DNA of 64,000 bases from assembly GCA_964509125.1 (NCBI GenBank), contig CAZDVZ010000002.1, forward strand, positions 56,598-120,597, given 5' to 3'. Under the pieces are notes generated by a model. It saw nothing but the letters and a program-made list of their open reading frames with translations, was not told the origin of the DNA and did not search any database. Positions 16,719 through 25,406 of this stretch are shown here, in pieces. Position 1 is the first letter of the stretch. Each line of letters begins with the position of its first letter. The position numbers and the translations under genes were made by a program. Source of the DNA: SIG653 sp964509125 (GTDB lineage: Bacteria > Bacillota > Clostridia > Oscillospirales > CAG-382).

Positions 16719-17546
16719 ATGATTGAATTGTTTGCGTGGATCATTATAGTATTTATAGCTCTCTGTGCGGTTTTGCTTTGCCTTTATTTTTTGTTTTTTC
16801 TTCGTCCGCGGAAAATAAAGTCAGTTTGCGAAAAGCTGTTCTGCGATTATGCTCACAGAGGATTGCACGGAGAAGGCATCCCCGAAAATTCTCTTTCCGC
16901 TTTTAAAAAGGCGATGGATGAGGGGGTAGGTATAGAACTTGATGTTCAGCTATCTAAGGACGGAAAAATTGTGGTTTTTCACGATTATTCGCTTTTGCGA
17001 ATGACGGGAGAAACTTGTAGCCTGAGCGAAAAAAATTTCCATGAGATTCAGACCTTGAAACTCGGAAAAACCGAGGAAACGATTCCCTCTTTTGAAGAGG
17101 TTTTAAGCTTGGTAAACGGTAAAGTTCCTTTGCTCGTGGAGTTGAAGGGCGAAAATTTTGATACGTCTCTTTGCGAGAAGGTGGGAAAGCTTTTGAAGGA
17201 GTATAATGGGGATTATTGTGTGGAGTCTTTCAATCCGTTGCTCCTTCGTGAAATGAAAAGATATCTTCCAAACGCCTTTTGCGGCTTACTTTATACAAAT
17301 GTTTGCAGAGACAAAAATAAAAAAAGTGTTCTTAACTTGTTGCTCTCTTTAATGGCGTTCAATTTTTTGGCAAAGCCCAATTTTATTGCATATAACAAGC
17401 TTGACAGAAATTCTTTTCCTGTAAAGACGGTTAAAAAGCTTTATGATGTACCTTCTTTCGTTTGGACGGTAAAAACCGAAGAAGAAGCCCGAAAAGCTAA
17501 ATCCCACGGAGAATATTCAATTTTTGAGATAAGTTTTGAATCTTAG
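16719..17546 (+). CDS. Membrane-anchored glycerophosphodiester phosphodiesterase (GDPD)
   Basis: The 275-residue protein has one N-terminal membrane helix (residues about 3-28) and a GDPD TIM barrel with the catalytic features YAHRGLHGEGIPENSLSAF (His-Arg-Gly), IELDVQLSKDG (Glu-x-Asp metal site) and VVFHDYSLLRMTG (second His). It hydrolyses glycerophosphodiesters to glycerol-3-phosphate and an alcohol. An alternative ATG at 16704 would overlap the MFS gene by 11 bp; neither start has a strong ribosome site, so the start is uncertain. Membrane topology would place the enzyme on one side of the membrane only; orientation not determined. It is unrelated in layout to the giant GDPDs at 49-59 kb. 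Confidence 0.85.
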   Translation: MIELFAWIIIVFIALCAVLLCLYFLFFLRPRKIKSVCEKLFCDYAHRGLHGEGIPENSLSAFKKAMDEGVGIELDVQLSKDGKIVVFHDYSLLRMTGETCSLSEKNFHEIQTLKLGKTEETIPSFEEVLSLVNGKVPLLVELKGENFDTSLCEKVGKLLKEYNGDYCVESFNPLLLREMKRYLPNAFCGLLYTNVCRDKNKKSVLNLLLSLMAFNFLAKPNFIAYNKLDRNSFPVKTVKKLYDVPSFVWTVKTEEEARKAKSHGEYSIFEISFES

Positions 17547-17573
17547 GAAAGCAATGACGCAAAATACAAATTA

Positions 17574-17606
17574 CAAAAGGTGTAAAACTGTCTTTCGCAC
17601 CTTTTG
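17574..17606 (+). terminator. Terminator after the GDPD gene
   Basis: caaaaggtg (17574-17582) pairs with caccttttg (17598-17606). The T content is inside the 3' arm and the following tail is cgtttct, so strength is moderate. Confidence 0.6.
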
Positions 17607-17630
17607 CGTTTCTATTATTGCTAAAAACTA

Positions 17631-17659
17631 TTGACTTTTTTTGCCCAATGATGTAGAAT
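17631..17659 (+). promoter_or_regulatory. Promoter of the methyltransferase/YfhO unit
   Basis: TTGACT (17631-17636), 17-bp spacer, TAGAAT (17654-17659). Confidence 0.7.
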
Positions 17660-17686
17660 ATTATTTGTATAATATTCTGAGTACGT

Positions 17687-17716
17687 GGGAGGGTGCACTT
17701 TGTGCATTTTTAAATA
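17687..17716 (+). promoter_or_regulatory. Distant ribosome site with a hairpin between it and the start codon
   Basis: GGGAGGG (17687-17693) is 23 bp from the ATG at 17717, too far for normal initiation. Between them TGCAC-ttt-GTGCA (17694-17706) forms a 5-bp hairpin; folding it leaves a 10-nt effective spacing. Whether it is used that way is inference. Confidence 0.4.
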
Positions 17717-18502
17717 ATGATAATAATATCAGAAAAGTTAAATTCGTCCATTCCGTCGTCGTTAAAGCTGATGGAAAACGGAACGGATAAAGAAATAAGT
17801 GATTTCATAGCGTTTCAATGCGAATGTGGCGCGGATTATCTTGATCTTAATGCGGCCATGTGTCAAGACGAGATAGGAACGGCAAAGCGCATCGCAGATC
17901 TGATCATAAAACACGGTGGCTGTGGGATCGCCATTGATTCTCCGTCCGTGTCGGTTATGAAGGAACTTTTGGAATATATAAACGGCAGATGCGACGTTTT
18001 GATAAATTCTATAACTCTTTCCGAAAGAAATGAAAATATAGCTCTTGCCGAAAAGTATCAAACGGGCATCGTGGCTGTTCTTACTGATGAAGCCGGGATC
18101 CCCGATAATGCTGAAAAACGTCTTGAAAATGCAGATCTGATTATAAAAAAGCTGTTGGATGCAGGTATCCCTTCTGATAAGATATATATAGATGTAATCG
18201 CTGAATCTGCGGCGGTTTCCGACGGAGCGGCATTTTGTGCCTTGAAAACCACACGTCTTATAAGAGAAAAATACGAAGATGTTCACATAACTTGCGGGCT
18301 TTCCAACATTTCATATGGACTTCCCGAAAGAAAAGTGTTGAACAGCGCATTTTTTGCCGCAGCAGCGGTTTTGGGAATGGATGCTCCCATTTGTGATGTT
18401 ACGTCGCCTTCGATTCGGAGAGCGCTGGCATCCAGTGGAGTACTCTTGGGAATTGATGACTATTGTATGGAATACATTGAGGAAATGAGGAGTAGCAAGT
18501 GA
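17717..18502 (+). CDS. Pterin-binding methyltetrahydrofolate:corrinoid methyltransferase-like protein
   Basis: A 261-residue TIM-barrel protein of the pterin-binding family (the domain of MetH, AcsE/CFeSP methyltransferase and MtrH). It starts with IISEKLNSSIPS, has DYLDLNAAMCQDE, AIDSPSVSVM and INSITLSERNE, and closes with the family signature CGLSNISYGLPERKVLN. These enzymes move the methyl group of methyl-THF to a corrinoid protein. No corrinoid protein is in the window. The formate-THF ligase at 30608 is another folate one-carbon enzyme nearby. Its stop overlaps the GTG of the YfhO gene by 4 bp, an odd functional pairing. Confidence 0.82.
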   Translation: MIIISEKLNSSIPSSLKLMENGTDKEISDFIAFQCECGADYLDLNAAMCQDEIGTAKRIADLIIKHGGCGIAIDSPSVSVMKELLEYINGRCDVLINSITLSERNENIALAEKYQTGIVAVLTDEAGIPDNAEKRLENADLIIKKLLDAGIPSDKIYIDVIAESAAVSDGAAFCALKTTRLIREKYEDVHITCGLSNISYGLPERKVLNSAFFAAAAVLGMDAPICDVTSPSIRRALASSGVLLGIDDYCMEYIEEMRSSK

Positions 18503-20967
18503 AAATAAAAAAAACCACAAAAAAAGCACGTCCTTCAGAATATGTTGGCGATCTTGCTGAAAAAAGCCCTTTATATTATCATAAGCTCTCCTTCTTTTTT
18601 GCCATGGGACTTGCTATTTTGCTTATGCTTCCCGTTACGTTGGCAGGTAAAGGATGCTTCCTCTACTACGGAGACTATAATGTTCAGCAGATTCCGTTTT
18701 ATCAACATGGTGTTGAAATGGTACGTTCCGGAAGTATCAATTGGGATTGGGGCACCGATCTTGGATCGGGATTCCTTAATAACTATGCGTTTTATCTTTC
18801 CGGCAGTCCGTTTTTTTGGCTGATGTGCCTGTTCCCTTCTTCTTGGACACCGTTTTTAATGGCGCCCATGTATGTTCTTAAATTTGCCACGGCAAGTTTT
18901 TGTGCGTTTCTTTTTTTGAGACGTTTTGTTAAAAAGCCGGAAAATGCAGTTATCGGTGCTTTGCTTTATGCATTTTCGGGATTTCAGGTTTATAATGTTT
19001 TCTTTAACCATTTTCACGATCCGGTGGCGTTTTTCCCTCTTATGCTTTGGGGAATTGAAGAAACCGTTCAGAATAAGAGAAAAGGCGTGTTCGCTTTTTC
19101 CGTTGCTTTGTGCGCCAGTACAAACTATGTTTTCTTTGTAGGAAACTGTTTCTTTTGTGTTGTTTACTTTTTCGTTCGCTTTGCTCAAAAGTCGTTTAAA
19201 GTTACGTGGAAAACCTTTTTCACCCTTGTTTTTGAGGCGATTTTGGGGTTTGCAATGTCGTTGGTAGTAGTGCTTCCCGCGGTGCTTTCTGTTATGACGA
19301 ATAACCGTCTTGACAGAAGCTTTACCGAAATTAAAAAGGCACTTATATACATGACAGGCGATGAGGTTTATTGGTTGAGATACGGTCATATCCTTCAAAG
19401 CTTCTTCTTCCCGCCGGACATTCCTTCGAGGGTCAATTTCTTTGACGGTCATACGACGCGTTGGGCATCTAATGCTGCATGGCTCCCGCTTTTCGGCACA
19501 ACGGGCGTTATATCATATTTCTTTTCAAAGCGCAAAAAGAATTTGAAATTCATGATCAGCTTTTTGGTAATATGCGCTTTGGTACCTATTCTCAACAGCA
19601 TATTTGTAATGGGAAATACGGGTTATTACGCCAGATGGATGTATATGATCGTCCTTATGTTTGTTCTCGCAACGATAATTTGCTTGGATGACGAAAAGAT
19701 CAGTTTCCGTCCCGGAATAATCGGAACCGCAATTTGTTGTGCCGCCATAGCCGTTCCCGTTGCTTTGATGTGGTACGAAAAAGAAAAAGACGGCGAGACA
19801 GTTACAAATTTGGGCAGGGGTCAGATGCCTGTGTGGATCTGGATAAGCATAGCCGTTGTTGCTGTTTGTCTTGTGGGCGTTCATGTCCTTATAAAGTATT
19901 TCAGGGGAACAAAAATATTTTTCAGGGTAACCGCGGTCGTTCTTTCTGTTGTAATTTTGGCTTACGGCTGGATGCACACACTTTTGGGCAGAAGTCTTGG
20001 ATCTGACAGGGATTTTCTTCTCGATGCCGCTATCGGAGGAGAACTTGTCCTCGAAGATGAGGATTTTTACAGGCTTGATTTTTACAGAACGAGCAGTGGC
20101 GAGCTTGACAATTTGGCGATATATTGGGGATATTCTTCAATTCAATGCTTCAACTCGGCGGTAAATACTTCCATAATGGACTTTTATCCCAAGGTAGGGG
20201 TTACAAGAAATGTTGCATCACGTCCCGAAAGCAAATATTTTGGCTTGCGCTCTTTCCTTTCTGCTAAATATTCCTTAATCTCAACAAACAAAAGAGATAA
20301 ACATAACACGGAAGGATTCTCTTATTATGACACACAAGTGTTCTACACCTTGTCTACGGGTAGTGAGCGCTCTTACGACATATTTGTAAATGATTATTAT
20401 ATCCCCATGGGATTCACCTACACTCAGTTTATGACCGAGAAGGATTTTGAGCGTGTTGCTAAGGATAAGCGTCATGCGCTCCTTTGCAGATATCTTGTTG
20501 TCCCCGAAGAAGAGGTCGAATATTACAGTCAATTTATGACTCGTGTTAAGTACGGTGATCTTGTGAATTCCCAAACTACGGCAGAAAGCTATTTCCAAAG
20601 CTGTCTCGATCGACTTGCCGGTGACGTTTGCGACACTTTCGAAGAAGATACCAATGGAGCTACCGCCACCATTAACATGGAGTCTTCCAACCTTGTTTTC
20701 TTCTCCATACCTTATGATGATGGTTGGAGTGCATATGTGAATGGAGAAAAGGTTGACGTTCATAAAGTAACTTACGGCTTTGTGGCTATTGAATGTCCCG
20801 AAGGACAATGTGAAATTGAATTGAAATATGAAATGCCCGGATTGAAGCTTGGACTCGTTGCCACGGTTGCGTCTTTGCTTATTTTTGCAGGATATCTCTT
20901 TATCTGCAGAAAGAGTAATGGAGACTACAAGCTCTTCAAAGGGGAATATTATGAAGCGGAGTTTTAA
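18499..20967 (+). CDS. YfhO-family large membrane protein
   Basis: An 822-residue polytopic protein. The N-terminal half has 11-13 hydrophobic segments with the family markers YGDYNVQQIPFYQ and WDWGTDLGSGFLNNYAFY soon after the first helix; the C-terminal third is a soluble domain ending in PYDDGWSAYVNGEKV and a last membrane helix. YfhO proteins are GT-C-like membrane proteins linked in Bacillus to lipoteichoic acid glycosylation. The GTG start has GAGGAG upstream and overlaps the previous stop (GTGA). The potassium transporter gene starts inside its last 17 bp. Confidence 0.85.
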   Translation: MKIKKTTKKARPSEYVGDLAEKSPLYYHKLSFFFAMGLAILLMLPVTLAGKGCFLYYGDYNVQQIPFYQHGVEMVRSGSINWDWGTDLGSGFLNNYAFYLSGSPFFWLMCLFPSSWTPFLMAPMYVLKFATASFCAFLFLRRFVKKPENAVIGALLYAFSGFQVYNVFFNHFHDPVAFFPLMLWGIEETVQNKRKGVFAFSVALCASTNYVFFVGNCFFCVVYFFVRFAQKSFKVTWKTFFTLVFEAILGFAMSLVVVLPAVLSVMTNNRLDRSFTEIKKALIYMTGDEVYWLRYGHILQSFFFPPDIPSRVNFFDGHTTRWASNAAWLPLFGTTGVISYFFSKRKKNLKFMISFLVICALVPILNSIFVMGNTGYYARWMYMIVLMFVLATIICLDDEKISFRPGIIGTAICCAAIAVPVALMWYEKEKDGETVTNLGRGQMPVWIWISIAVVAVCLVGVHVLIKYFRGTKIFFRVTAVVLSVVILAYGWMHTLLGRSLGSDRDFLLDAAIGGELVLEDEDFYRLDFYRTSSGELDNLAIYWGYSSIQCFNSAVNTSIMDFYPKVGVTRNVASRPESKYFGLRSFLSAKYSLISTNKRDKHNTEGFSYYDTQVFYTLSTGSERSYDIFVNDYYIPMGFTYTQFMTEKDFERVAKDKRHALLCRYLVVPEEEVEYYSQFMTRVKYGDLVNSQTTAESYFQSCLDRLAGDVCDTFEEDTNGATATINMESSNLVFFSIPYDDGWSAYVNGEKVDVHKVTYGFVAIECPEGQCEIELKYEMPGLKLGLVATVASLLIFAGYLFICRKSNGDYKLFKGEYYEAEF

Positions 20968-22303
20968 GAAGGGGAATACTTTTTCAAAATTATCTTTTAC
21001 AAAAATAGTATTTCTGGGGTTTGCCCTTCTTGTGCTTTTGGGAAGCCTGCTTTTGATGTTGCCGTGGGCAACGGCGAAGGGTGAAGAAACTACGTTTTTC
21101 GGCGCATTGTTCACCTCTACCTCCGCCACTTGTGTTACAGGCTTGATCATGTACGATACAGGTACGCATTGGACGATCTTTGGTCAAACCGTGATCATTC
21201 TTCTCATTCAAATTGGTGGATTGGGCTTTGTAACCATTATTTCCATGTTTTTAATGATGATAAACCGAAAATTCGGTTTTAAACATCGAATGATGATAAT
21301 GCAGTCTACCGGTGCGTTGCAAATGGGCGGTATACTTCCGTATGTAAAGCGTATCGCCAAAGGAACGGCACTTTTTGAGGGGTTGGGAGCGTTGCTTCTC
21401 GCCGTCAGGTTTGTTCCGAGGTTTGGATTTTGGAAAGGCTTGTATTATTCCGTGTTCCATTCTATATCGGCTTTTTGCAATGCAGGCTTTGATCTTATGG
21501 GCGGATTTAATTCCTTTGTGGGATACAAAGGCGATGTTGTTGTTAATTTAACTATTATGATGCTCATAATAATTGGTGGAATAGGCTTTTTTGTGTGGTC
21601 GGATATTCGTCGCCATAAATTGAGATTTAAGGAATATAGATTGCATACAAAACTTGTTATCGTTTGCACATCTTTACTTGTGTTTGGTGGCGCGGCACTG
21701 TTTTTTGTGTTTGAAAGCAATGCATCCTTAGCTGGAATGCCCGTTGGCGAAAAGATATTGGCTTCTCTTTTTCAATCGGTAACAATGCGTACTGCCGGCT
21801 TTAATACGGTTGATTTTTCAAAAATGTCTGACAGCGGATCACTTTTGAGCGTTATATTGATGTTTATAGGAGGCAGTCCGGGGTCTACTGCCGGAGGCAT
21901 TAAAACAACAACCATTGCAATTTTGCTTTTGGCTTCCATTACCTCTGCGCGGCGAAAGAAAGAAATTTTGGTTTTCAATCGTAAAATCGGTTGGGACGAT
22001 GTTTTGACTGCTACTGCCATAAGTACCCTTTACATAACCATAGCATTTGTTGCTTTGATTACTATTTCAGCCATAGAGCCTTATTCAATAAAAGAGATTT
22101 TGTTTGAGGTGATATCTGCAGAAAATACGGTTGGAGTTACCATGGGCATCACGAGATTGCTTAGTTTGGGGTCGCAGATAATAATTATGTTCCTTATGTT
22201 TATTGGACGTATTGGAGGACTAACTCTTGCTCTTCTGTTTTTGGAAGGCGCCGGATCTCCTCCTCCGGTTTCTCGTCCTTCTGAAAAGGTATTGGTTGGA
22301 TAG
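20951..22303 (+). CDS. ktrB: TrkH/KtrB-type potassium channel subunit
   Basis: The 450-residue membrane protein shows the four-repeat selectivity-loop pattern of the Trk/Ktr/HKT family: STSATCVTGLIMYD, SISAFCNAGFDLMG, SVTMRTAGFNTVDF and SAENTVGVTMGITR. With the adjacent KtrA it forms a Na+- or ATP-dependent K+ uptake system. The longest frame starts 102 bp upstream within YfhO, but AAGGGGAA precedes the ATG at 20951, which I use. It overlaps YfhO by 17 bp and is followed by ktrA after 12 bp. Confidence 0.92.
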   Translation: MKRSFKKGNTFSKLSFTKIVFLGFALLVLLGSLLLMLPWATAKGEETTFFGALFTSTSATCVTGLIMYDTGTHWTIFGQTVIILLIQIGGLGFVTIISMFLMMINRKFGFKHRMMIMQSTGALQMGGILPYVKRIAKGTALFEGLGALLLAVRFVPRFGFWKGLYYSVFHSISAFCNAGFDLMGGFNSFVGYKGDVVVNLTIMMLIIIGGIGFFVWSDIRRHKLRFKEYRLHTKLVIVCTSLLVFGGAALFFVFESNASLAGMPVGEKILASLFQSVTMRTAGFNTVDFSKMSDSGSLLSVILMFIGGSPGSTAGGIKTTTIAILLLASITSARRKKEILVFNRKIGWDDVLTATAISTLYITIAFVALITISAIEPYSIKEILFEVISAENTVGVTMGITRLLSLGSQIIIMFLMFIGRIGGLTLALLFLEGAGSPPPVSRPSEKVLVG

Positions 22304-22315
22304 AAAGGGTCAGAT

Positions 22316-22984
22316 ATGAAATCGGTATTGGTTATAGGCATGAGCCGTTTTGGCGCTGTTTTGGCAAAGGAATTTGTAAACCTTGGGGACGAAGTAATGG
22401 TTGTGGATATTGACGAAAAAGTTATAAATGATATTTCACACATATTTTCTGATGCTCAAATTGCCGATTGCCGAAACGAAGCGGTTTTAAAATCCTTTGG
22501 CGTGGAGAATTTTGACATTTGTTTTGTTACCATAGGAGATAATTTCCAGTCATCTCTTGAGATCACAAGTTTGTTGAAGGAGCTTGGCGCCAAAACAGTG
22601 GTTTCTCTTGCTAAAAGCGAAATTCAAAAGAAATTTTTAGAAAAGATTGGCGCCGATGATGTGATTTATCTGGAAAAGGATTTTGCAGAAAAAATTGCAT
22701 TAAGCTATTCTAATGATAATATATTCGACGTAATTGAACTTACGGACGAGTATTCTATTTACGAGATTCCGATACATCCGGATTGGATCGGAAAAAGCAT
22801 CAAGGATATCGATGTACGTGCAAAATATAGCATGAACATTCTTGCGATAAAACAAGGCGAGACATTAAATCCCGCTCCGGGAGCCGCATATGTTTTCAAA
22901 GCTACTGATCATGTTGTGGTTTTGGGTAGGGATGACGATGTTTTTGCCATGACTTCAAAATATAAGAAAGTGCATTCCAAATGA
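22316..22984 (+). CDS. ktrA: KtrA-type potassium uptake regulatory subunit
   Basis: A 222-residue RCK protein. The N-terminal Rossmann domain (VLVIGMSRFGAVLAKEF, then MVVDIDEKV and ADCRNEAVLKSFG) binds nucleotide; the C-terminal ~80 residues are an RCK_C/TrkA_C domain ending VVLGRDDDVFAM. KtrA gates KtrB. The usual GxGxxG loop reads GMSRFG, with Ser in place of the middle Gly, which is tolerated in some homologues but worth noting. Its last codon overlaps the next gene by 4 bp (ATGA). Confidence 0.9.
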   Translation: MKSVLVIGMSRFGAVLAKEFVNLGDEVMVVDIDEKVINDISHIFSDAQIADCRNEAVLKSFGVENFDICFVTIGDNFQSSLEITSLLKELGAKTVVSLAKSEIQKKFLEKIGADDVIYLEKDFAEKIALSYSNDNIFDVIELTDEYSIYEIPIHPDWIGKSIKDIDVRAKYSMNILAIKQGETLNPAPGAAYVFKATDHVVVLGRDDDVFAMTSKYKKVHSK

Positions 22985-23568
22985 AAAAAATAAGTTTACT
23001 TTTACTTTTAGCTTTAACATTGTCTTTGTTTGCTTCTTGTTCTTCTGAGGGCGGTACGGATATTGATGCCCCGGACGGATATGTGGGCGTTACGAACGAT
23101 GCTGTGCATTTTACGTTTTGTTATCCTCAAAATTGGGTTTGCGATCAAAATAGCGGAGATATGGGATTGATCATTGTAAGTCCTTCGAGTGCGGAGGCTG
23201 ATAATAAATCTTCTGTATCTTTCCATGAGAGTTCTGCCCTTGGAGGTGACGAGGAATTTTCTAACGAAAATTACTTGAATGACTATTGGAAGATTCAAGA
23301 AGATGAATTGGTTCTCAATTACGGCGATGATTACACATGGAAAGAAAATGAAAAGATCACGTTGGGTGAAGAAAACGCATTGAAGGTAACTTACACGTTA
23401 AAAATGGGCGAAACGGAATATTTTGTATATCAAGTATTTGCGTATAAATATATTGATAGCTCTCATAGAATGTTTACCGTAACTTATACGGGTACTGAAA
23501 GCGATATTTCGGGAAACGGAAACGTGTTTAAAGAGATGTTGAGCACTTTCGACTTTAAAGATGAATAG
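22981..23568 (+). CDS. Secreted lipoprotein with PsbP/MOG1-like fold pattern
   Basis: A 195-residue protein with a lipoprotein signal (hydrophobic stretch then lipobox LFASC near residue 19) and a Ser/Gly spacer. The mature part starts VHFTFCYPQNWVCDQNSG, the pattern of PsbP-like domains that begin with a strand and a P-x-x-W motif, and ends KEMLSTFDF. Coupled to ktrA by an ATGA overlap, so it is in the potassium operon; a sensory or accessory role is possible, not shown. Confidence 0.75.
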   Translation: MKKISLLLLLALTLSLFASCSSEGGTDIDAPDGYVGVTNDAVHFTFCYPQNWVCDQNSGDMGLIIVSPSSAEADNKSSVSFHESSALGGDEEFSNENYLNDYWKIQEDELVLNYGDDYTWKENEKITLGEENALKVTYTLKMGETEYFVYQVFAYKYIDSSHRMFTVTYTGTESDISGNGNVFKEMLSTFDFKDE

Positions 23569-23582
23569 AAAGGGGAAGCGCC

Positions 23583-23990
23583 ATGAAAAGTAAGCTTTTT
23601 GTTCCGATAGTCTCTGTGATCTTGGTTTTGTTGTCAGTTTTGCTGGCGGTAGGCGCAGTATCTCTTGAGAAAAACAAAGAGGTGCGCCTTGACCAAACAG
23701 ACGTATCGTTTTCAGATTTTACTGTTACCGGTAAAAAGATGGATGTTACAATAACATCTGCCAACTCTTTAGGTATAAAAATAAGCGGAAACTCGTATAC
23801 CTATGAAAACGGTGTTTTGAAATTTAAGCTTTACGGCAGCAAAGACTTGAATGTGGGCGAGCCTTTAAAAACAAATCAGGTTTTGAATTTTTCAATTACA
23901 GCCGACGGCGAAATAAGGGAGATCTATTTTTTGACCGTTAATGACGATGGCGAAGAAGTGGAAAACAAAAAAAGTTTTGTCAGGGGATAG
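23583..23990 (+). CDS. Small membrane-anchored protein of unknown function
   Basis: A 135-residue protein with one N-terminal membrane helix (residues about 5-27) and an extracytoplasmic beta-rich part. AAGGGGAAG precedes the ATG. I do not recognise the family. It follows the lipoprotein by 14 bp and is the last gene of the YfhO-Ktr run. Confidence 0.65.
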   Translation: MKSKLFVPIVSVILVLLSVLLAVGAVSLEKNKEVRLDQTDVSFSDFTVTGKKMDVTITSANSLGIKISGNSYTYENGVLKFKLYGSKDLNVGEPLKTNQVLNFSITADGEIREIYFLTVNDDGEEVENKKSFVRG

Positions 23991-24040
23991 TTCTTTAATT
24001 CCGTTTGTAAAATAAAATACAGTTTTGCTCATATTGATGC

Positions 24041-24081
24041 AACCCCTAAAAGTTGAATTTTCAGTTTAACTTTTGGGGGTT
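24041..24081 (+). terminator. Terminator of the Ktr operon
   Basis: aacccctaaaagtt (24041-24054) pairs with aacttttgggggtt (24068-24081), with one G-T wobble. A T-rich tail follows. The rest of the 23991-24353 gap holds only this and the heat-shock promoter and operator. Confidence 0.8.
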
Positions 24082-24223
24082 GATTTATGTTGTTTTTTTA
24101 ATGCTTGGCGAAAATTTGCTCTTTGCCACCTAAAAAGCGTTGTATAAAAAATGAAAAAACAGGCAAAAGTCACATCTATTTGCGTATGTCACAAAATGTT
24201 TACAAATTCGTTGTGTATACCTA

Positions 24224-24252
24224 TTGACAAAGGTGACATTTCGTGGTAAAGT
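24224..24252 (+). promoter_or_regulatory. Sigma-A promoter of the hrcA operon
   Basis: TTGACA (24224-24229), 17-bp spacer, TAAAGT (24247-24252). The CIRCE operator starts 8 bp after the -10 box, over the expected transcription start. Confidence 0.85.
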
Positions 24253-24260
24253 ACATCGTG

Positions 24261-24287
24261 TTAGCACTTATTACGTTTGAGTGCTAA
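24261..24287. promoter_or_regulatory. CIRCE operator (HrcA binding site)
   Basis: ttagcactt-N9-gagtgctaa matches the CIRCE consensus TTAGCACTC-N9-GAGTGCTAA in all but one base. HrcA, the next gene, binds here and represses the operon until heat stress. Confidence 0.95.
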
Positions 24288-24353
24288 AAAAACAACAAAA
24301 CAAATAGCACACCAAAGGGGTAAAAAATATTTCTGAAGAAACAAGGAGATTAA

Positions 24354-25388
24354 ATGGAGCTTAGCGATAGAAAAAAACGTATACTTAAATCCATAATAGA
24401 TGCATACATTTCTTCGGGCGATCCTGTCGGCTCTAAGTTTCTTACCACTCATTCGGATTTTACTGTTTCAAGCGCAACTATAAGAAACGAAATGAATGAG
24501 CTTGAGAGCATGGGTTATTTAGAGCAACCCCATACATCCGCAGGGAGAATTCCTTCTCCTATGGGATATAGAGCATATGTAGACGAGCTGATGGAGCGTT
24601 ACCGGCTTCAGCTTGAAGAGATAAAATTGCTTGATGAGCTCATGACCTTTAAAATGGCCGAAATGGACAGTATCGTGGAAGAGGCGGGAAAAGTGCTTTC
24701 TCATATCACCAATTACACCGCATTCACCGCCTTAAACAGACAGGGGCTTTCTGCAAAACGGTTTGAGATAGTTCCCATTGATAGCGATAACATTTTAATA
24801 GTAATGATATGTACAGACGGTACAGTTAAAACTCAAATGACACTTTTGCCATTTCCCCATGATACCGAAAGCCTGAGGCGCATTTCGGAAGCGCTCAATA
24901 TGTATCTTGTGGGGATAACGGCGGAAAAAATAACATTACCTGTTATTATGGCTATAGAAGGCAGAGCGGGTGGTGACAGTGCCATGGTGTCACCGATTTT
25001 AAAATGTATATATGGGATGATGAAAACAGACAAAGAGGCAACCGTGAACTTTGCGGGAATCCCAAAGCTTTTGAATTATCCCGAATTTTCGGATGTGAAC
25101 AAAACGAGAGAAGTTTTGGAGCTTCTTGATGATAAAAAAAGCGTTTTGAAAACAGTTTTGGATTCAGAGCCGGGAAAAACGTATATACTTATTTCCGGCG
25201 AGGAAGGGGACGCAGTTCCATCTGATACAAGCTTTGTTTTTCGTCCAATAACAGTTGACGGAGAAAGCGTGGGCGCTTTGGGCGTGATCGGGCCTCGGAG
25301 AATGAATTATAGAAAGGTGATAGCTAATTTGGAATATATTACCGACGGAATAACAGACGAGGCGTCGGAAAAGAATTTTCATGGGTGA
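24354..25388 (+). CDS. hrcA: Heat-inducible transcription repressor HrcA
   Basis: The 344-residue repressor has the N-terminal winged helix (ISSGDPVGSKFLTT, VSSATIRNEMNELESMGYL, QPHTSAGRIPSPMGYRAYVD) and the long GAF-like effector/dimer domain ending VIGPRRMNYRKVIANLEY. It binds the CIRCE site upstream and so represses its own operon; folding of HrcA depends on GroEL in studied bacteria. AAGGAG precedes the ATG. First of four genes hrcA-grpE-dnaK-dnaJ. Confidence 0.96.
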   Translation: MELSDRKKRILKSIIDAYISSGDPVGSKFLTTHSDFTVSSATIRNEMNELESMGYLEQPHTSAGRIPSPMGYRAYVDELMERYRLQLEEIKLLDELMTFKMAEMDSIVEEAGKVLSHITNYTAFTALNRQGLSAKRFEIVPIDSDNILIVMICTDGTVKTQMTLLPFPHDTESLRRISEALNMYLVGITAEKITLPVIMAIEGRAGGDSAMVSPILKCIYGMMKTDKEATVNFAGIPKLLNYPEFSDVNKTREVLELLDDKKSVLKTVLDSEPGKTYILISGEEGDAVPSDTSFVFRPITVDGESVGALGVIGPRRMNYRKVIANLEYITDGITDEASEKNFHG

Positions 25389-25406
25389 TTTTGAAAGGAA
25401 TAAAAA

